Made by a program: the position numbers and the translations under genes | The notes under the pieces: model-generated | The model's input: the letters and a program-made list of their open reading frames with translations, nothing else | Told to the model about the DNA's origin: nothing | Database searches by the model: none | NCBI RefSeq assembly: GCF_003287955.1 | Contig: NZ_QMKP01000012.1 | Location: 96,036 to 160,035, forward strand | From: Arthrobacter sp. AQ5-06 | GTDB lineage: Bacteria; Actinomycetota; Actinomycetes; Actinomycetales; Micrococcaceae | Length of the DNA: 64,000 nt | Direction of reading: 5' to 3' | In this document: one piece after another, positions 24,731 to 33,997 of the stretch | How the letters are laid out: each line of letters begins with the position of its first letter | Position numbering within the stretch: the stretch's first letter is position 1

Positions 24731-27700
24731 TTACCCTGCTTTGGTGGTGAGAATACGGTTTCTCAGTGTGTTGCGCGGGCCGTGACTACCCGCGCTGAGG
24801 CCGATGAAGGCACCAAGTTCCTCCAGCACGGCCGGCTTCGTCGGCATATAGTTCGTCAGCTCGGGGGAACGGATGATCACGGCACGCCACTGGCCCCGTG
24901 ACACAGCCACGTTGATCCGGTTCCGGTTCAGCAGGAATTCGGCCCCGCGCGGAGCTTCGGCAACAGCCGAGCAGGCCATGGACACCAGGACAACCGGCGC
25001 CTCCTGGCCCTGGAACTTGTCCACCGTGCCCACCCGGACATCCGGCAGGCCGGCGTCGTGCAGGGCCTGCCGGATCAGCTGGACCTGGGCGTTGTAGGCG
25101 GCCACCACCAGGATGTCTTCCGTGTTCAGGGTCCTGGCCGGCTTGTCGCCGCCGGGAAGCCATTTCAGTCCGATGTGCCGCTGGGCCTGTCGGACCACTT
25201 CGGCAGCTTCTTCAGCGGAGGACTTGGTGTTCCCGCTATGGTCCACAAAGACTGTTTCCACTCCGGCCGGCAGGTCCGCGAGGCTGCGGAGGGATGCCGC
25301 CGGCGCCGCTTCGAGCTTTCCGTCGTAGCTGAGGACGGACACGGCCCGGCACAGATCCGGGTGCATCCGCCAGCTGTCCGCCAGGAAATAGCCCAGTTCG
25401 CTGGGAAGGGTGGCGTGCCCGGCAGCGAGCCAACACAGGGCCGACTCGTCCACGGGTTCCGGGTGCGAGCCCTGCGTGACCTGCGGCAGCTGCTGTGGGT
25501 CACCGAGGAGCAGGAGGCGCTTGGCGGCGCGGGCCACGGCCAGGGTGTTGGCCAGCGAGAACTGGCCGGCCTCGTCAATGACCAACAGGTCCAGGGACCC
25601 TGCGGGGACGGACTTGCCGGTCATGGTCCAGGCGGTGCCGCCCACCAGGCAGCCGCCGGGGGAGCCCAACAGGGCCGCGACGTCGTCGTCGGACGTGCGG
25701 TGCCACAGCACGGGATGCGGGGCGGCCAGCTTCTTCGCCACCCGCGCCGGATCCACTCCCGCGGTTTCGATCGCGGTGCACAGCATGTTCTCCACCACCG
25801 CGTGGGACTGCCCAACGACACCGATCTTCCAGCCCTGCTCCACCAGCCTGGCAATGACGTGTGAGCCGACGTACGTCTTGCCCGTCCCGGGAGGGCCCTG
25901 AACGGCAAGATAGGACCGGTCCAGGTCCAGCAGCGAGGCGGTGATAGCAGTGACGTAGTCCGCCGCGCCGGAGCCGTCCTTTCCGACCGCGACGGGACCC
26001 GGCATCGAATGGAAGCGGGGCGGTACCTTGCGCAGGATGTCGACGCCGGGATGTTCCGGAAGCATTGGCACCGAGGCACCGACATTCTGGGCGAGCTCGG
26101 CCAGGGCGGCTTCGATGCTGGCGGTGCGGATCGGCTGGTCCTCGGTGAGCGCAACCGGAATGTGCGGGTACGCGGGGATCTTGCCGGTTTCCCGCTCCTC
26201 GATGGTGATCATGGACTGGCCGGCAACCCGCGGGTGGTCCTCCACCGCAGTCACCAGGGTGCCGAAGGTGAATCCGCGGCCCGTGGTGGTTCCCGTGGGA
26301 TCCTCCAGGCCATCAGGGACCGGCGAATCGTAGAGCCTGCACCAGGTGCTCCCGGGCTTGAACTCCGACCCCTCGCTCATGACTCCCGTCAGCCTCAGGG
26401 TGCGGGTGCGCATCCTGGCCGTGGGCTTTGCCAGCACCCAGTCCGTCAGCACTTCCGCGGTATCCACCACAAACACGTTGCGGTGCTCAGACCAGTGGTC
26501 GATCTCGGACTCGGTGCGGTCGAAGTGCTCCCACCAGAACTGCTTGCGCTCGCGGCGGTGGTACCCCGTGGCCGCGGCCACCATGGCGATGGCCCGTTCG
26601 TCGCTGGACCAGGGCCGGTTGTCCGGGAGGCCGGCCAGGTAATCCAGCAGGCGGCGCTCCTCCGGTGTTGGCTCTGGTTCGGGGGCCCCGGCCCCCACGG
26701 CCGGAACAGCAGGCTGCGGCGGCAGCTGCTCGCCGCCGTCGGACGTTCCGGCTGGCGCCGCGCTTGAGGCGTCCGGGCCGCGGAGCTGGAGCAGCCAGTC
26801 GCGGAGGCGGAGGGTGGAGAGGCAGTCGTACTCGTTATAGTCGGAGATGGAGGCCAGGATGTGTGCGGCCGTGGCGGCGTCGCCGTCGTCCCGGGCAGCG
26901 CAGTAACCGGCATAAGCCACCACGGAGGCGCCGGCGTCCTTCACGTCCCCGGAGCGGAGGTTGTCGCCCATGTACAGGGGCTCAAGCTTCTTGATGGAGT
27001 AGGACGGCTCGGAGATCCGGAGCGAATGCCGGGCGGTGGCGTAGAGGTCCACGAGCACGCCTTCGCGGAGCCAGTTGTCCACGATGTCCTCGCCGGCGAG
27101 GTGGGTGACGGACAGGTTCCGGAGCGCCGATTTCTCGTAGGCGGCGTAGTGGTAGACGTGCATGTCCGGGTATCTGGCGCGGCGCCCTTCCACGTAGGCG
27201 AGGAAGTCCAGGAAGGCTTGCCGCTCCTCGTTGCGCGAATGCGCCCAGAAGGGCCGGAACGCGGGCTTGCCGGCTGTGAGCGCGTCAGCAGCCGACGCCT
27301 CGATCACGCCGAACAGGTACTCCAGCCCCCATTTGCTGGTGGCGGGGTCCTGCCAGAGGGGATCGCCCTCGAAGTCGAAGAAGATGTCGCCGGGACTGGG
27401 CCGTGGAATCTCTGCCAGGGCATTCACCGGCAGCACCTTAAACGTGACGGTGTGCTCCTCGCCGTTCTGGGCGAAGGTGCGTGAACCGTCCGGAACGTCT
27501 CGGCCCAGCTGCATCCTGGCCTGGTCGCGGAGCCGGATCACTGAGCCGCTGGCCTTGTCGGGCGGAAGATCGGCCAATGCGTCGATGGTGGTGGTGCCGG
27601 CGGCGATGAGTTTCTTCCGCCGGAGGGTGGTCATGCCGCCCACCATCAGGAGGTCGCGGTGGGACTGGACCTGCTCGGCGCAGTAGTTGCACCGTCCGCA

Positions 27701-28528
27701 GTACGCGACGCCGGGCTGTTGCCACTGCACCGCCGAACCGGCCTCCCGGTGGGCGGCGGTCAGGGCACGGAAGCGGTCGCGGCGCTCGCGGAAGACCGGC
27801 AGCAGGTCGGGCAGGGAGTGGTGGCTGCGGACGTAATCGCCGTCCACCACGGCGCCCAGCACCAGCGTGACCCGGGGCGATGGTTCCAGGCCCATGCCGA
27901 TGAGCTGGTCGCCGTAGGCGGCAAGCTGCAGGAGCGCGCCCACCTTGGCGTGCCGGGCGAGCTTGGTGTCCCACACCTCGTAGCGTCCCGGGTTGCCGGT
28001 GCCTGCGGCCTCGTTGACGATGAAGTCGGCATAGCCCAGGAACTCGCCGTCGAAGAAGGTTGCCTGGAAAACGACGTCGGCCCCGGCACGGAGCGCGAGT
28101 TCCGTTTCGGCCTGCTTGGCCAGCAGATCGCCGCCTGTATTGTCCCCGCGCTCAATGGAGTACACCCCGGCGCCGCGGCCGGCGTCCCAGGCACCGTACT
28201 GCGCGATCAGGCCGGCCAGGACCTTGGCCTCGTGCTGGTCACCGAGAGCCCCGGCACGGCGCTGCATCTCGTCGTCGGGAAACTGCGCCTTGGGGGACCG
28301 ACCCAGTTTCTCGTCCAGGATGCGGAGCGTGCGGTATTCACATTCGCTGGCCGCCACAAGATCGCTGGCGGAAAACACCAGGTCCTTCGGCACCCCGGGG
28401 CCGGGATCAACGGCACCGGGATCAACGCTGGCTGGATCGAGCAGAAACACGGGGCCTCCCCATTGACGTGCCTCGCCGGAGGACACTTCCCCTGACGCTG
28501 ATTTGAATCTAGCAAGGAGGGCTGACAA
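24731..28528 (-). CDS. TM0106-family RecB-like nuclease fused to RNase-H-like and SF1 helicase domains
   Basis: 1265 residues from TTG 28528 (start uncertain; GTG 28486 also possible). The N-terminal module is a PD-(D/E)xK RecB/Cas4-like nuclease: SECEYR (Cys63), EVWDTKLARH (Asp187, Lys189), and CGRCNYC (Cys277, 280, 283), which together match the four-Cys iron-sulfur pattern of such nucleases. The middle has DIFFDFEGDP and DYNEYDCLSTLRL, an RNase-H-like 3'-5' exonuclease fold like YprB. The C-terminal half is a superfamily-1 helicase: GPPGTGKTYVGSHV (Walker A, Lys884), LLVIDEAGQFSL (Walker B), LLLGDPQQLPQV (motif III), VGTVDKFQGQEAPVV and RINVAVSRGQW. Three enzymatic modules in one chain suggest DNA end processing or foreign DNA removal. 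TerC lies 11 bp upstream. Confidence 0.9.
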   Translation of the reverse strand: MSALLARFKSASGEVSSGEARQWGGPVFLLDPASVDPGAVDPGPGVPKDLVFSASDLVAASECEYRTLRILDEKLGRSPKAQFPDDEMQRRAGALGDQHEAKVLAGLIAQYGAWDAGRGAGVYSIERGDNTGGDLLAKQAETELALRAGADVVFQATFFDGEFLGYADFIVNEAAGTGNPGRYEVWDTKLARHAKVGALLQLAAYGDQLIGMGLEPSPRVTLVLGAVVDGDYVRSHHSLPDLLPVFRERRDRFRALTAAHREAGSAVQWQQPGVAYCGRCNYCAEQVQSHRDLLMVGGMTTLRRKKLIAAGTTTIDALADLPPDKASGSVIRLRDQARMQLGRDVPDGSRTFAQNGEEHTVTFKVLPVNALAEIPRPSPGDIFFDFEGDPLWQDPATSKWGLEYLFGVIEASAADALTAGKPAFRPFWAHSRNEERQAFLDFLAYVEGRRARYPDMHVYHYAAYEKSALRNLSVTHLAGEDIVDNWLREGVLVDLYATARHSLRISEPSYSIKKLEPLYMGDNLRSGDVKDAGASVVAYAGYCAARDDGDAATAAHILASISDYNEYDCLSTLRLRDWLLQLRGPDASSAAPAGTSDGGEQLPPQPAVPAVGAGAPEPEPTPEERRLLDYLAGLPDNRPWSSDERAIAMVAAATGYHRRERKQFWWEHFDRTESEIDHWSEHRNVFVVDTAEVLTDWVLAKPTARMRTRTLRLTGVMSEGSEFKPGSTWCRLYDSPVPDGLEDPTGTTTGRGFTFGTLVTAVEDHPRVAGQSMITIEERETGKIPAYPHIPVALTEDQPIRTASIEAALAELAQNVGASVPMLPEHPGVDILRKVPPRFHSMPGPVAVGKDGSGAADYVTAITASLLDLDRSYLAVQGPPGTGKTYVGSHVIARLVEQGWKIGVVGQSHAVVENMLCTAIETAGVDPARVAKKLAAPHPVLWHRTSDDDVAALLGSPGGCLVGGTAWTMTGKSVPAGSLDLLVIDEAGQFSLANTLAVARAAKRLLLLGDPQQLPQVTQGSHPEPVDESALCWLAAGHATLPSELGYFLADSWRMHPDLCRAVSVLSYDGKLEAAPAASLRSLADLPAGVETVFVDHSGNTKSSAEEAAEVVRQAQRHIGLKWLPGGDKPARTLNTEDILVVAAYNAQVQLIRQALHDAGLPDVRVGTVDKFQGQEAPVVLVSMACSAVAEAPRGAEFLLNRNRINVAVSRGQWRAVIIRSPELTNYMPTKPAVLEELGAFIGLSAGSHGPRNTLRNRILTTKAG

Positions 28529-28539
28529 TAAAGCCCCGG

Positions 28540-29736
28540 CTACTCCTGTGCTGCCCTCATCTGGGCCTCGTCGTGCTCCGTGTGTGCTTTGCGGAGCAGG
28601 TCCATAAATTCGGTTTCGTTGCGGATGAGCCGCTTGTACTTCTCCGGCAGGCTGCGGAGCTGGCCTTCCTCCCGGACCATCCGGGCAAAGAGCTTGTCCC
28701 GCTCCGCCATGTCCGTTTCGTAATTGAGGTCCAGGTATTCGGTGGCATGTCGTTTGGCGCCGGACACCGCATTCTTGGCCTTGCCCTTCGGGCTGAAGAT
28801 CGAGGCCAGGACGGTGACCGCCAGGACGCCCAGGATCACGGTCAGGGAAACACCCGTGCTGACTTCCACCACGTTGACGTGCTCGCCGTCGTTGATGAAC
28901 GGCAGGGTGTTCTCGTGCAGGGCATGCAGGATGAGCTTGACGCCGATGAAGCCGAGGATGGCAGCGAGGCCGTAGGCGAGGAAGATCAGCCGGTCCAGCA
29001 GCCCGTCGATCAGGAAGAAGAGTTGGCGCAGGCCCATGAGCGAGAACGCCGTGGCCGTGAAGACGATGAAGACGTTCTGGGTGAGGCCAAAGATGGCGGG
29101 GATGGAGTCCAGCGCAAACAGGAGGTCGGTGCCGCCGATGGCCACCATCACCAGGAGCATCGGGGTGAGGACGCGTTTGCCGTTCTCCTGGGTGAAGAGT
29201 TTGTCGCCGTCGTAATGGGCCGACGTCGGGAGGTACTTTTTGGCGAGCCTGACCACGAAACCTTCCGCGTCGTCGTCGTGATTATCCGGCCTGAGCAGGT
29301 TCCCTGCGGTGACCAGCAGGATGAGTCCAAAAATGTAGAACACCCAGGCGAAACTGTTGATCAGTGCGGCGCCCAGGAAGATGAACCCGGTGCGTGCGAT
29401 GAGCGAGACAACGATGCCGAACAGCAGCACCTTCTGCTGGTCCGCGCGGGGAACTTTGAAGCCGGCCATGATGATCAGGAACACAAAGAGGTTGTCCACC
29501 GACAAAGCCTCTTCGGTGACATACCCGGCGAAGTATTCGGTGCCCATGGTGGTGCCGCCGAACAACAGCACGCCCAGGCCAAATAAGAGGGCGATCCCCA
29601 CATAGATGGAGGACCAGATGGCCGATTCCTTGAGTGCGGGGGTGTGGGCCTTCCGGACATGGAAGAAGAAATCGAAAGCCAACAGGCCCACGATTCCCGC
29701 GATGGTCAGGGTCCAAACATAGGGAGGGACGTCCAT
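28540..29736 (-). CDS. TerC/Alx-family integral membrane protein
   Basis: 398 residues with about nine hydrophobic helices. TerC family marks: EYFAGYVTEEALSVDNLFVF, KVLLFGIVVSLIARTGFIFLGAAL, GGTDLLFALDSIPAIFGLTQ and LAYGLAAILGFIGVKLIL. The conserved Asp residues in SVDNLF and FALDSIPA are kept; they are thought to bind metal. Family members export manganese (Alx/MeeF type) or contribute to tellurite resistance. The last 75 residues are charged, helical and probably cytoplasmic. No yybP-ykoY-like manganese riboswitch is visible in the 136-bp divergent gap to the molybdoenzyme gene. It may share a transcript with the nuclease-helicase. Confidence 0.92.
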   Translation of the reverse strand: MDVPPYVWTLTIAGIVGLLAFDFFFHVRKAHTPALKESAIWSSIYVGIALLFGLGVLLFGGTTMGTEYFAGYVTEEALSVDNLFVFLIIMAGFKVPRADQQKVLLFGIVVSLIARTGFIFLGAALINSFAWVFYIFGLILLVTAGNLLRPDNHDDDAEGFVVRLAKKYLPTSAHYDGDKLFTQENGKRVLTPMLLVMVAIGGTDLLFALDSIPAIFGLTQNVFIVFTATAFSLMGLRQLFFLIDGLLDRLIFLAYGLAAILGFIGVKLILHALHENTLPFINDGEHVNVVEVSTGVSLTVILGVLAVTVLASIFSPKGKAKNAVSGAKRHATEYLDLNYETDMAERDKLFARMVREEGQLRSLPEKYKRLIRNETEFMDLLRKAHTEHDEAQMRAAQE

Positions 29737-29872
29737 CTGTCCACCCTACCTAGGCGTTTGCCGTTAGTCCTGCTTGACTTGGATGACCCCCTGAACAAGG
29801 GTGGACTGGGACCGTTAAACCGCTGAAGACCGGTGCGTTGACGGTGAGGGCTTGAACCAAGGAGAGTGCAAC

Positions 29873-32176
29873 GTGGCACGCAAGAACCCGCGCGTGGAAG
29901 AGGCCAACGAGGCTGACATTGAAGTCAGCGGCCACCCGAAGACGTGGGCAGCCGGTGTTCCGGGCGTCTACCATTCCCTGGAGCCGGCCCTGCAGCACAT
30001 GGGCGTGGTCAGGGCCGGGAAAACCCTGCTGGCACTGAACCAGAAGGACGGCTTCGACTGCATGAGCTGTGCGTGGCCGGACCCCGGGCACCGCAAGACG
30101 TTTGAGTTCTGCGAAAACGGCGCCAAGGCGGTCACCTGGGAGGCCACTCCGGTGGTGATCGGCTCCGAATTCTGGGCTGAGAACCCGGTCAGTGAGCTGC
30201 GGCAGCGGTCCGAGTACTGGCTGGGGATGCAGGGGCGCCTCACCGAGCCAGTCCACAAGCCGGCGGGGGAGGACCACTACCGGCCCGTCAGCTGGGAGCA
30301 GGCCTTCACCATCGTCGCGGACAAGCTGAAGGGGCTGCCGAGTCCGGACCAGGCCGCTTTCTATACCAGCGGCCGGACCTCCAACGAGGCCGCGTTCCTC
30401 TACCAGTTGTTTGTCCGTGCCTACGGGACCAACAACCTGCCGGACTGCTCCAACATGTGCCACGAATCCTCGGGCTGGGCGATGGGCCAGACCATCGGGA
30501 TCGGCAAGGCCACCATCTCCTACGATGACTTCGCCAAGGCGGACCTGATCATCGTGATGGGCCAGAACCCGGGCACCAACCACCCGCGGATGCTGACCGC
30601 CCTGGAGGAGGCCAAGGAGGCCGGCGCCAGCATTGTGGCCGTGAATCCGCTGCCGGAAGCGGGCCTGGTGCGCTACAAGAACCCGCAGAAGGTCAAGGGA
30701 ATCATTGGCCGCGGCACGGAGATCGCCGACCAGTTCCTGCAGGTACGCATCGGCGGGGATATGGCCCTGCTCCAGGCAGTTTCCAAGCGCGTACTCGACG
30801 CTGAGGCCGCGAATCCGGGGACCGTGCTGGACCACGCCTTCCTTGCGGAACACTGCCAGGGCCTGGAGGAGCTCCGCGAGCACCTTTCCCAGCTGGACGA
30901 GGCTGCCGTGCTGACGGCCACGGGATTGCGCACAGATGAGATCGACGAACTGGCCGACCGCTACCTCAGGGCGGAGAAGGTGATCATCACGTGGGCCATG
31001 GGCATCACCCAGCACAAGAAGGGTGTGGCCACCATCAAGGAGATCATTAACCTCCTGCTGCTCCGCGGCAACATCGGCAAGCCGGGCGCGGGTGCGTCTC
31101 CCATCCGCGGTCATAGCAACGTCCAGGGCGACCGAACCATGGGCATCTGGGAGCAGATGCCGCCGGCCTTCATGGATGCACTGGGCAAGGAATTCAGTTT
31201 TGAACCGCCGCGCGAACACGGCATCGACGCCGTGGAAACCATCAGGCAAATGCGCGACGGCGGCGTCAAGGTTTTCGTGGCAATGGGCGGTAACTTCGTG
31301 GGAGCGATTTCGGACACCCACGCCGCGTTCGCGGCGATGGAGAACACGGAGCTGTCGGTCCAGATTTCCACCAAGCTCAACCGCTCGCACACCGTCACCG
31401 GGGCAGAAGCACTGATCCTGCCCACGATGGGCCGCACGGAGATTGACATGCAGGAATCCGGTCCGCAGTTTGTATCCGTAGAGGACACAGTCTGCGCAGT
31501 CCACGCCTCGCACGGAACAGTGAGGCCGGTGGCCCCTGACCTGCTGTCCGAGGTGGCCATCGTCAGCAGGCTGGCCCGGAAGGTGGTGGGTGATTCTGTG
31601 CAGGCGGACTGGACCGGGTTCGAGAAGAACTACGACCTCATCCGGGACCACATCTCGCACGTGGTCAGCGGCTGCGAGGACTACAACCGGAAGATCCGGC
31701 AGGACGGCGGCTTTGTGCTGCCGAACGGGCCGCGGGATTCGCGGACGTTCACCACGCCGACGGGCAAGGCCATGCTCACGGTCAACGAGCTCGAACATGT
31801 GGAGCGGCCGGCCGGTACGCTGATCCTGCAGAGCATGCGCTCGCACGACCAATTCAACACCACTATTTACGGCAACAACGACCGCTACCGGGGCATCAAA
31901 AAGGGACGCGAAGTGGTCTTTGTCAGCCCCGAGGACCTCGCCGAACTGGGGCTCGCCGACGGTCAGCACGTGGACATCCACGGCGTGTACCAGGACAACG
32001 TGGAGCGGGTGCTGCGGAACTTCCGCCTGGTCTCGTACCCCACCGCGGCCGGTTGCGCGGCAGCCTACTACCCTGAGGCCAACGTGCTGGTGCCGCTGGA
32101 CAGCGTGGCTGAGGGCAGCCATACGCCGGCGTCGAAGGCAGTGATCGTCCGGCTGGAGCCCGTAGCCGGTGGTTGA
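29873..32176 (+). CDS. FdhF/YdeP-family molybdopterin oxidoreductase
   Basis: 767 residues from GTG 29873, supported by AAGGAG 11 bp before it. The family binds bis-MGD molybdenum cofactor. Visible parts: QKDGFDCMSCAWPDPG (likely Cys cluster site), PVSWEQAFTIVADKL, TSGRTSNEAAFLYQ, CSNMCHESSGWAM, IVMGQNPGTNHPRML and IRGHSNVQGDRTMGI (cofactor loops). The C-terminal MopB_CT part has GVYQDNVERVLRNFRLV. YdeP homologues are soluble and linked to acid resistance or formate metabolism, but the substrate is unproven. The next gene encodes a DUF6457 protein, a domain often fused to the molybdenum-cofactor guanylyltransferase MobA, fitting a cofactor link. Confidence 0.9.
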   Translation: MARKNPRVEEANEADIEVSGHPKTWAAGVPGVYHSLEPALQHMGVVRAGKTLLALNQKDGFDCMSCAWPDPGHRKTFEFCENGAKAVTWEATPVVIGSEFWAENPVSELRQRSEYWLGMQGRLTEPVHKPAGEDHYRPVSWEQAFTIVADKLKGLPSPDQAAFYTSGRTSNEAAFLYQLFVRAYGTNNLPDCSNMCHESSGWAMGQTIGIGKATISYDDFAKADLIIVMGQNPGTNHPRMLTALEEAKEAGASIVAVNPLPEAGLVRYKNPQKVKGIIGRGTEIADQFLQVRIGGDMALLQAVSKRVLDAEAANPGTVLDHAFLAEHCQGLEELREHLSQLDEAAVLTATGLRTDEIDELADRYLRAEKVIITWAMGITQHKKGVATIKEIINLLLLRGNIGKPGAGASPIRGHSNVQGDRTMGIWEQMPPAFMDALGKEFSFEPPREHGIDAVETIRQMRDGGVKVFVAMGGNFVGAISDTHAAFAAMENTELSVQISTKLNRSHTVTGAEALILPTMGRTEIDMQESGPQFVSVEDTVCAVHASHGTVRPVAPDLLSEVAIVSRLARKVVGDSVQADWTGFEKNYDLIRDHISHVVSGCEDYNRKIRQDGGFVLPNGPRDSRTFTTPTGKAMLTVNELEHVERPAGTLILQSMRSHDQFNTTIYGNNDRYRGIKKGREVVFVSPEDLAELGLADGQHVDIHGVYQDNVERVLRNFRLVSYPTAAGCAAAYYPEANVLVPLDSVAEGSHTPASKAVIVRLEPVAGG

Positions 32177-32189
32177 GCCTGTCGAAACC
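32168..32189. repeat. Dispersed 22-bp motif at the molybdoenzyme stop codon
   Basis: GGTGGTTGAGCCTGTCGAAA plus CC matches the short GTTTCGACAGGCTCAACCAC motif that I recall as widely dispersed in Arthrobacter and Microbacterium genomes. The stop codon TGA of the FdhF gene lies inside it. Seen once in this window. Confidence 0.35.
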
Positions 32190-32202
32190 TGGCCGGGGCT
32201 CC

Positions 32203-32529
32203 CTACTGACCGGTGTCCGCCCAGCCCTCAGCCGCCGGGCCGCCGTCGTGCCCGTCCGCGCACAGCCGGAAGGCGACGTCGGCCGCCTGGGTGACTGCCG
32301 CCGTCGACTCGGCCGTGGACCGGGCGCTGCCGTTGCCGGCGAGCCCTGCGGCGTAACCCACAAGGAACGTGGTCACCGGTGCGGCGGCATGTATGACCGA
32401 GCCAGCAGACTTCCTGGCCAGGTCAAGGAGGAGTTCCTGATCCACCTCCAGGTCCAGGATCTGCAGTGCCTGGGCCAGCCGGTGGGTCCACTGGTCCAGG
32501 ACCTGCGCTTCGTTCTCGTCAACAGCCAT
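32203..32529 (-). CDS. DUF6457 domain protein
   Basis: 108 residues. DQWTHRLAQALQILDLEVDQELLLDLARKSAGSV and AAPVTTFLVGYAAGLA match the helical DUF6457 domain, which in many actinobacteria forms the C-terminal part of MobA-like molybdenum-cofactor guanylyltransferases or stands alone. It is convergent with the FdhF-type molybdoenzyme (26 bp between stops) and may help load that cofactor. The Ala/Thr-rich C-terminus (ARSTAESTAAVTQAADVA) is helical. No catalytic residues are apparent. Confidence 0.75.
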   Translation of the reverse strand: MAVDENEAQVLDQWTHRLAQALQILDLEVDQELLLDLARKSAGSVIHAAAPVTTFLVGYAAGLAGNGSARSTAESTAAVTQAADVAFRLCADGHDGGPAAEGWADTGQ

Positions 32530-32741
32530 GTTCGCTCCTAGGTTCCGGGTTCGCTGCTAGTGGGCGGCAGGGGGAGTCCTTGCCCATTGCCCACGACACT
32601 ACAAGGCTTGGGCGGCTGCGTCACCGGCCTGCCGCAGCGTCCTTGACACTCCGTTTTGCCGTGAGGAATATCGAAGGTGCCGGTGCAGCTGGCGGTCTCT
32701 TGGGAGTCCAGTTGCTGGCCGGCTCCTTGAAGGGACGTGGG

Positions 32742-33932
32742 ATGCAGGCAGCCGTTCATGGTTTCAGCTCCTCCGGCCTGGCGGTTGCCGTGGCAGCGGC
32801 CGCGCTGGTGGCCTCGCTCGCAGGCTGCACCAGCGCCCCCGGTCCGCCTGATCAGCAGTCCCGGACCGCTCAATCCGCCACGGCGACGGCGACGGCGACG
32901 GCCCCGGCGGCGCGGGCTTTCGTTGCCGTGCTGGAAAAGTACAGCGAGCAGATGCGCGCTGGGGGAGCGACGGCTGTCATCATCCAGTTGAAGTCAAGGC
33001 TGGGCGATTGGTCCTCGGCCGCGGGCGTCCGAAGCCTTGAAACCCAGGAACCCGTGCAGCTGACGGACCAGACCCATATCGGTGACATCACCACCACCAT
33101 GGTGGCGGTGTCGGTCATGAAGCTGGTGGAGGAGGGAAAAGTCCAGCTGGATGACCCCATCCAGAAGTACCTGCCGGACTTCGAGAACATCATCAAGCCG
33201 CCCGGACCCATCACCATCCGCAGCCTGCTCAGCCACCGGTCCGGGATGCCCGACTACTGGGTATCGCCGATCGACATTGGGAACAGGCGCTTTACGCATG
33301 AGGAACGCCTGGGCTTCGCGGCGGCCATCCCGTGGACCGGAGGATCAGGCAGCCTTTACAGCTACTCCAATACGAATTATTCGGCCTTGGCCCTCCTCAT
33401 GGAGAAGTTGCGGGGCATGGACATAGGAGCGGTCATTCACACCGACAATGTGGAGCCGTTGGGGTTGCAGGACACGCTCATGTCCGGTGGCGACCCAGGC
33501 CGGCAGCGGATGGTCCACGGCTACACCAGGGAAGATGGCGAGCTGTTTGACAACGCGCTGGCTCCGTTCCACGCCGGTTCCCCCGATACGGGGATGATTT
33601 CCACGGTCCCCGAACTCAACACCTATTTCGCCGCCCTGCACAAAGGGACCCTGCTGACGCTCCAAAGCGTGCAGGAGATGCATCACCCAAAATACGAAAC
33701 GTTCGGCCTTGGCCTCGTCCGGCGGTACGACTCGTGCTCCAACAATGACTACTTCGGCCATGTCGGGGTGGTGCGCGGATACGCGGCGCTGGCTTTGATC
33801 AGCGCCGACGGTTCCCGGCAGGTGGCCATGGCAGTTTCCCGTGCACCCGTCCCTGACCCGGTTGGTTTCGATGACTCGCAGTCGCTCGATATGTCCGAAG
33901 TAGCTGTGGCAGCGCTCGATCTGGCCTGTTAG
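32742..33932 (+). CDS. Beta-lactamase-fold (class C-like) lipoprotein lacking the SxxK catalytic motif
   Basis: 396 residues from ATG 32742 (AAGGGA upstream). A lipobox LASLAGC near residue 28 predicts a lipoprotein, followed by an Ala/Thr linker from a GCGACG repeat. The serine-hydrolase fold is clear: LVEEGKVQLDDPIQKYLPDF, IRSLLSHRSGMPDY, YSYSNTNYSALALLMEK (the Tyr-x-Asn motif kept) and GHVGVVRGY (the His-x-Gly motif kept). However, the region that normally reads G-S-x-x-K reads HIGDITTTMVAVS: Asp115 for the nucleophile Ser and Thr118 for Lys. It should not acylate penicillin or cleave peptides in the known way. It may bind peptidoglycan or act as a sensor. The fold and length are otherwise normal. 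Confidence 0.85.
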   Translation: MQAAVHGFSSSGLAVAVAAAALVASLAGCTSAPGPPDQQSRTAQSATATATATAPAARAFVAVLEKYSEQMRAGGATAVIIQLKSRLGDWSSAAGVRSLETQEPVQLTDQTHIGDITTTMVAVSVMKLVEEGKVQLDDPIQKYLPDFENIIKPPGPITIRSLLSHRSGMPDYWVSPIDIGNRRFTHEERLGFAAAIPWTGGSGSLYSYSNTNYSALALLMEKLRGMDIGAVIHTDNVEPLGLQDTLMSGGDPGRQRMVHGYTREDGELFDNALAPFHAGSPDTGMISTVPELNTYFAALHKGTLLTLQSVQEMHHPKYETFGLGLVRRYDSCSNNDYFGHVGVVRGYAALALISADGSRQVAMAVSRAPVPDPVGFDDSQSLDMSEVAVAALDLAC

Positions 33933-33997
33933 ACGGGTGCAAAATAGGGCGGGGTGCCGGGGTTAGGCTGTACCGGAAGCCGAAGCGAGGAGACCCC

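Noticed and set aside
29737..29872. Manganese (yybP-ykoY) riboswitch in front of terC
   Set aside because: The gap is only 136 bp, is shared with a divergent gene and shows none of the conserved loop sequences.
32880..32910. GCGACG microsatellite in the lipoprotein gene
   Set aside because: It codes for an Ala-Thr linker behind the lipobox, common in such proteins; not evidence of anything further.
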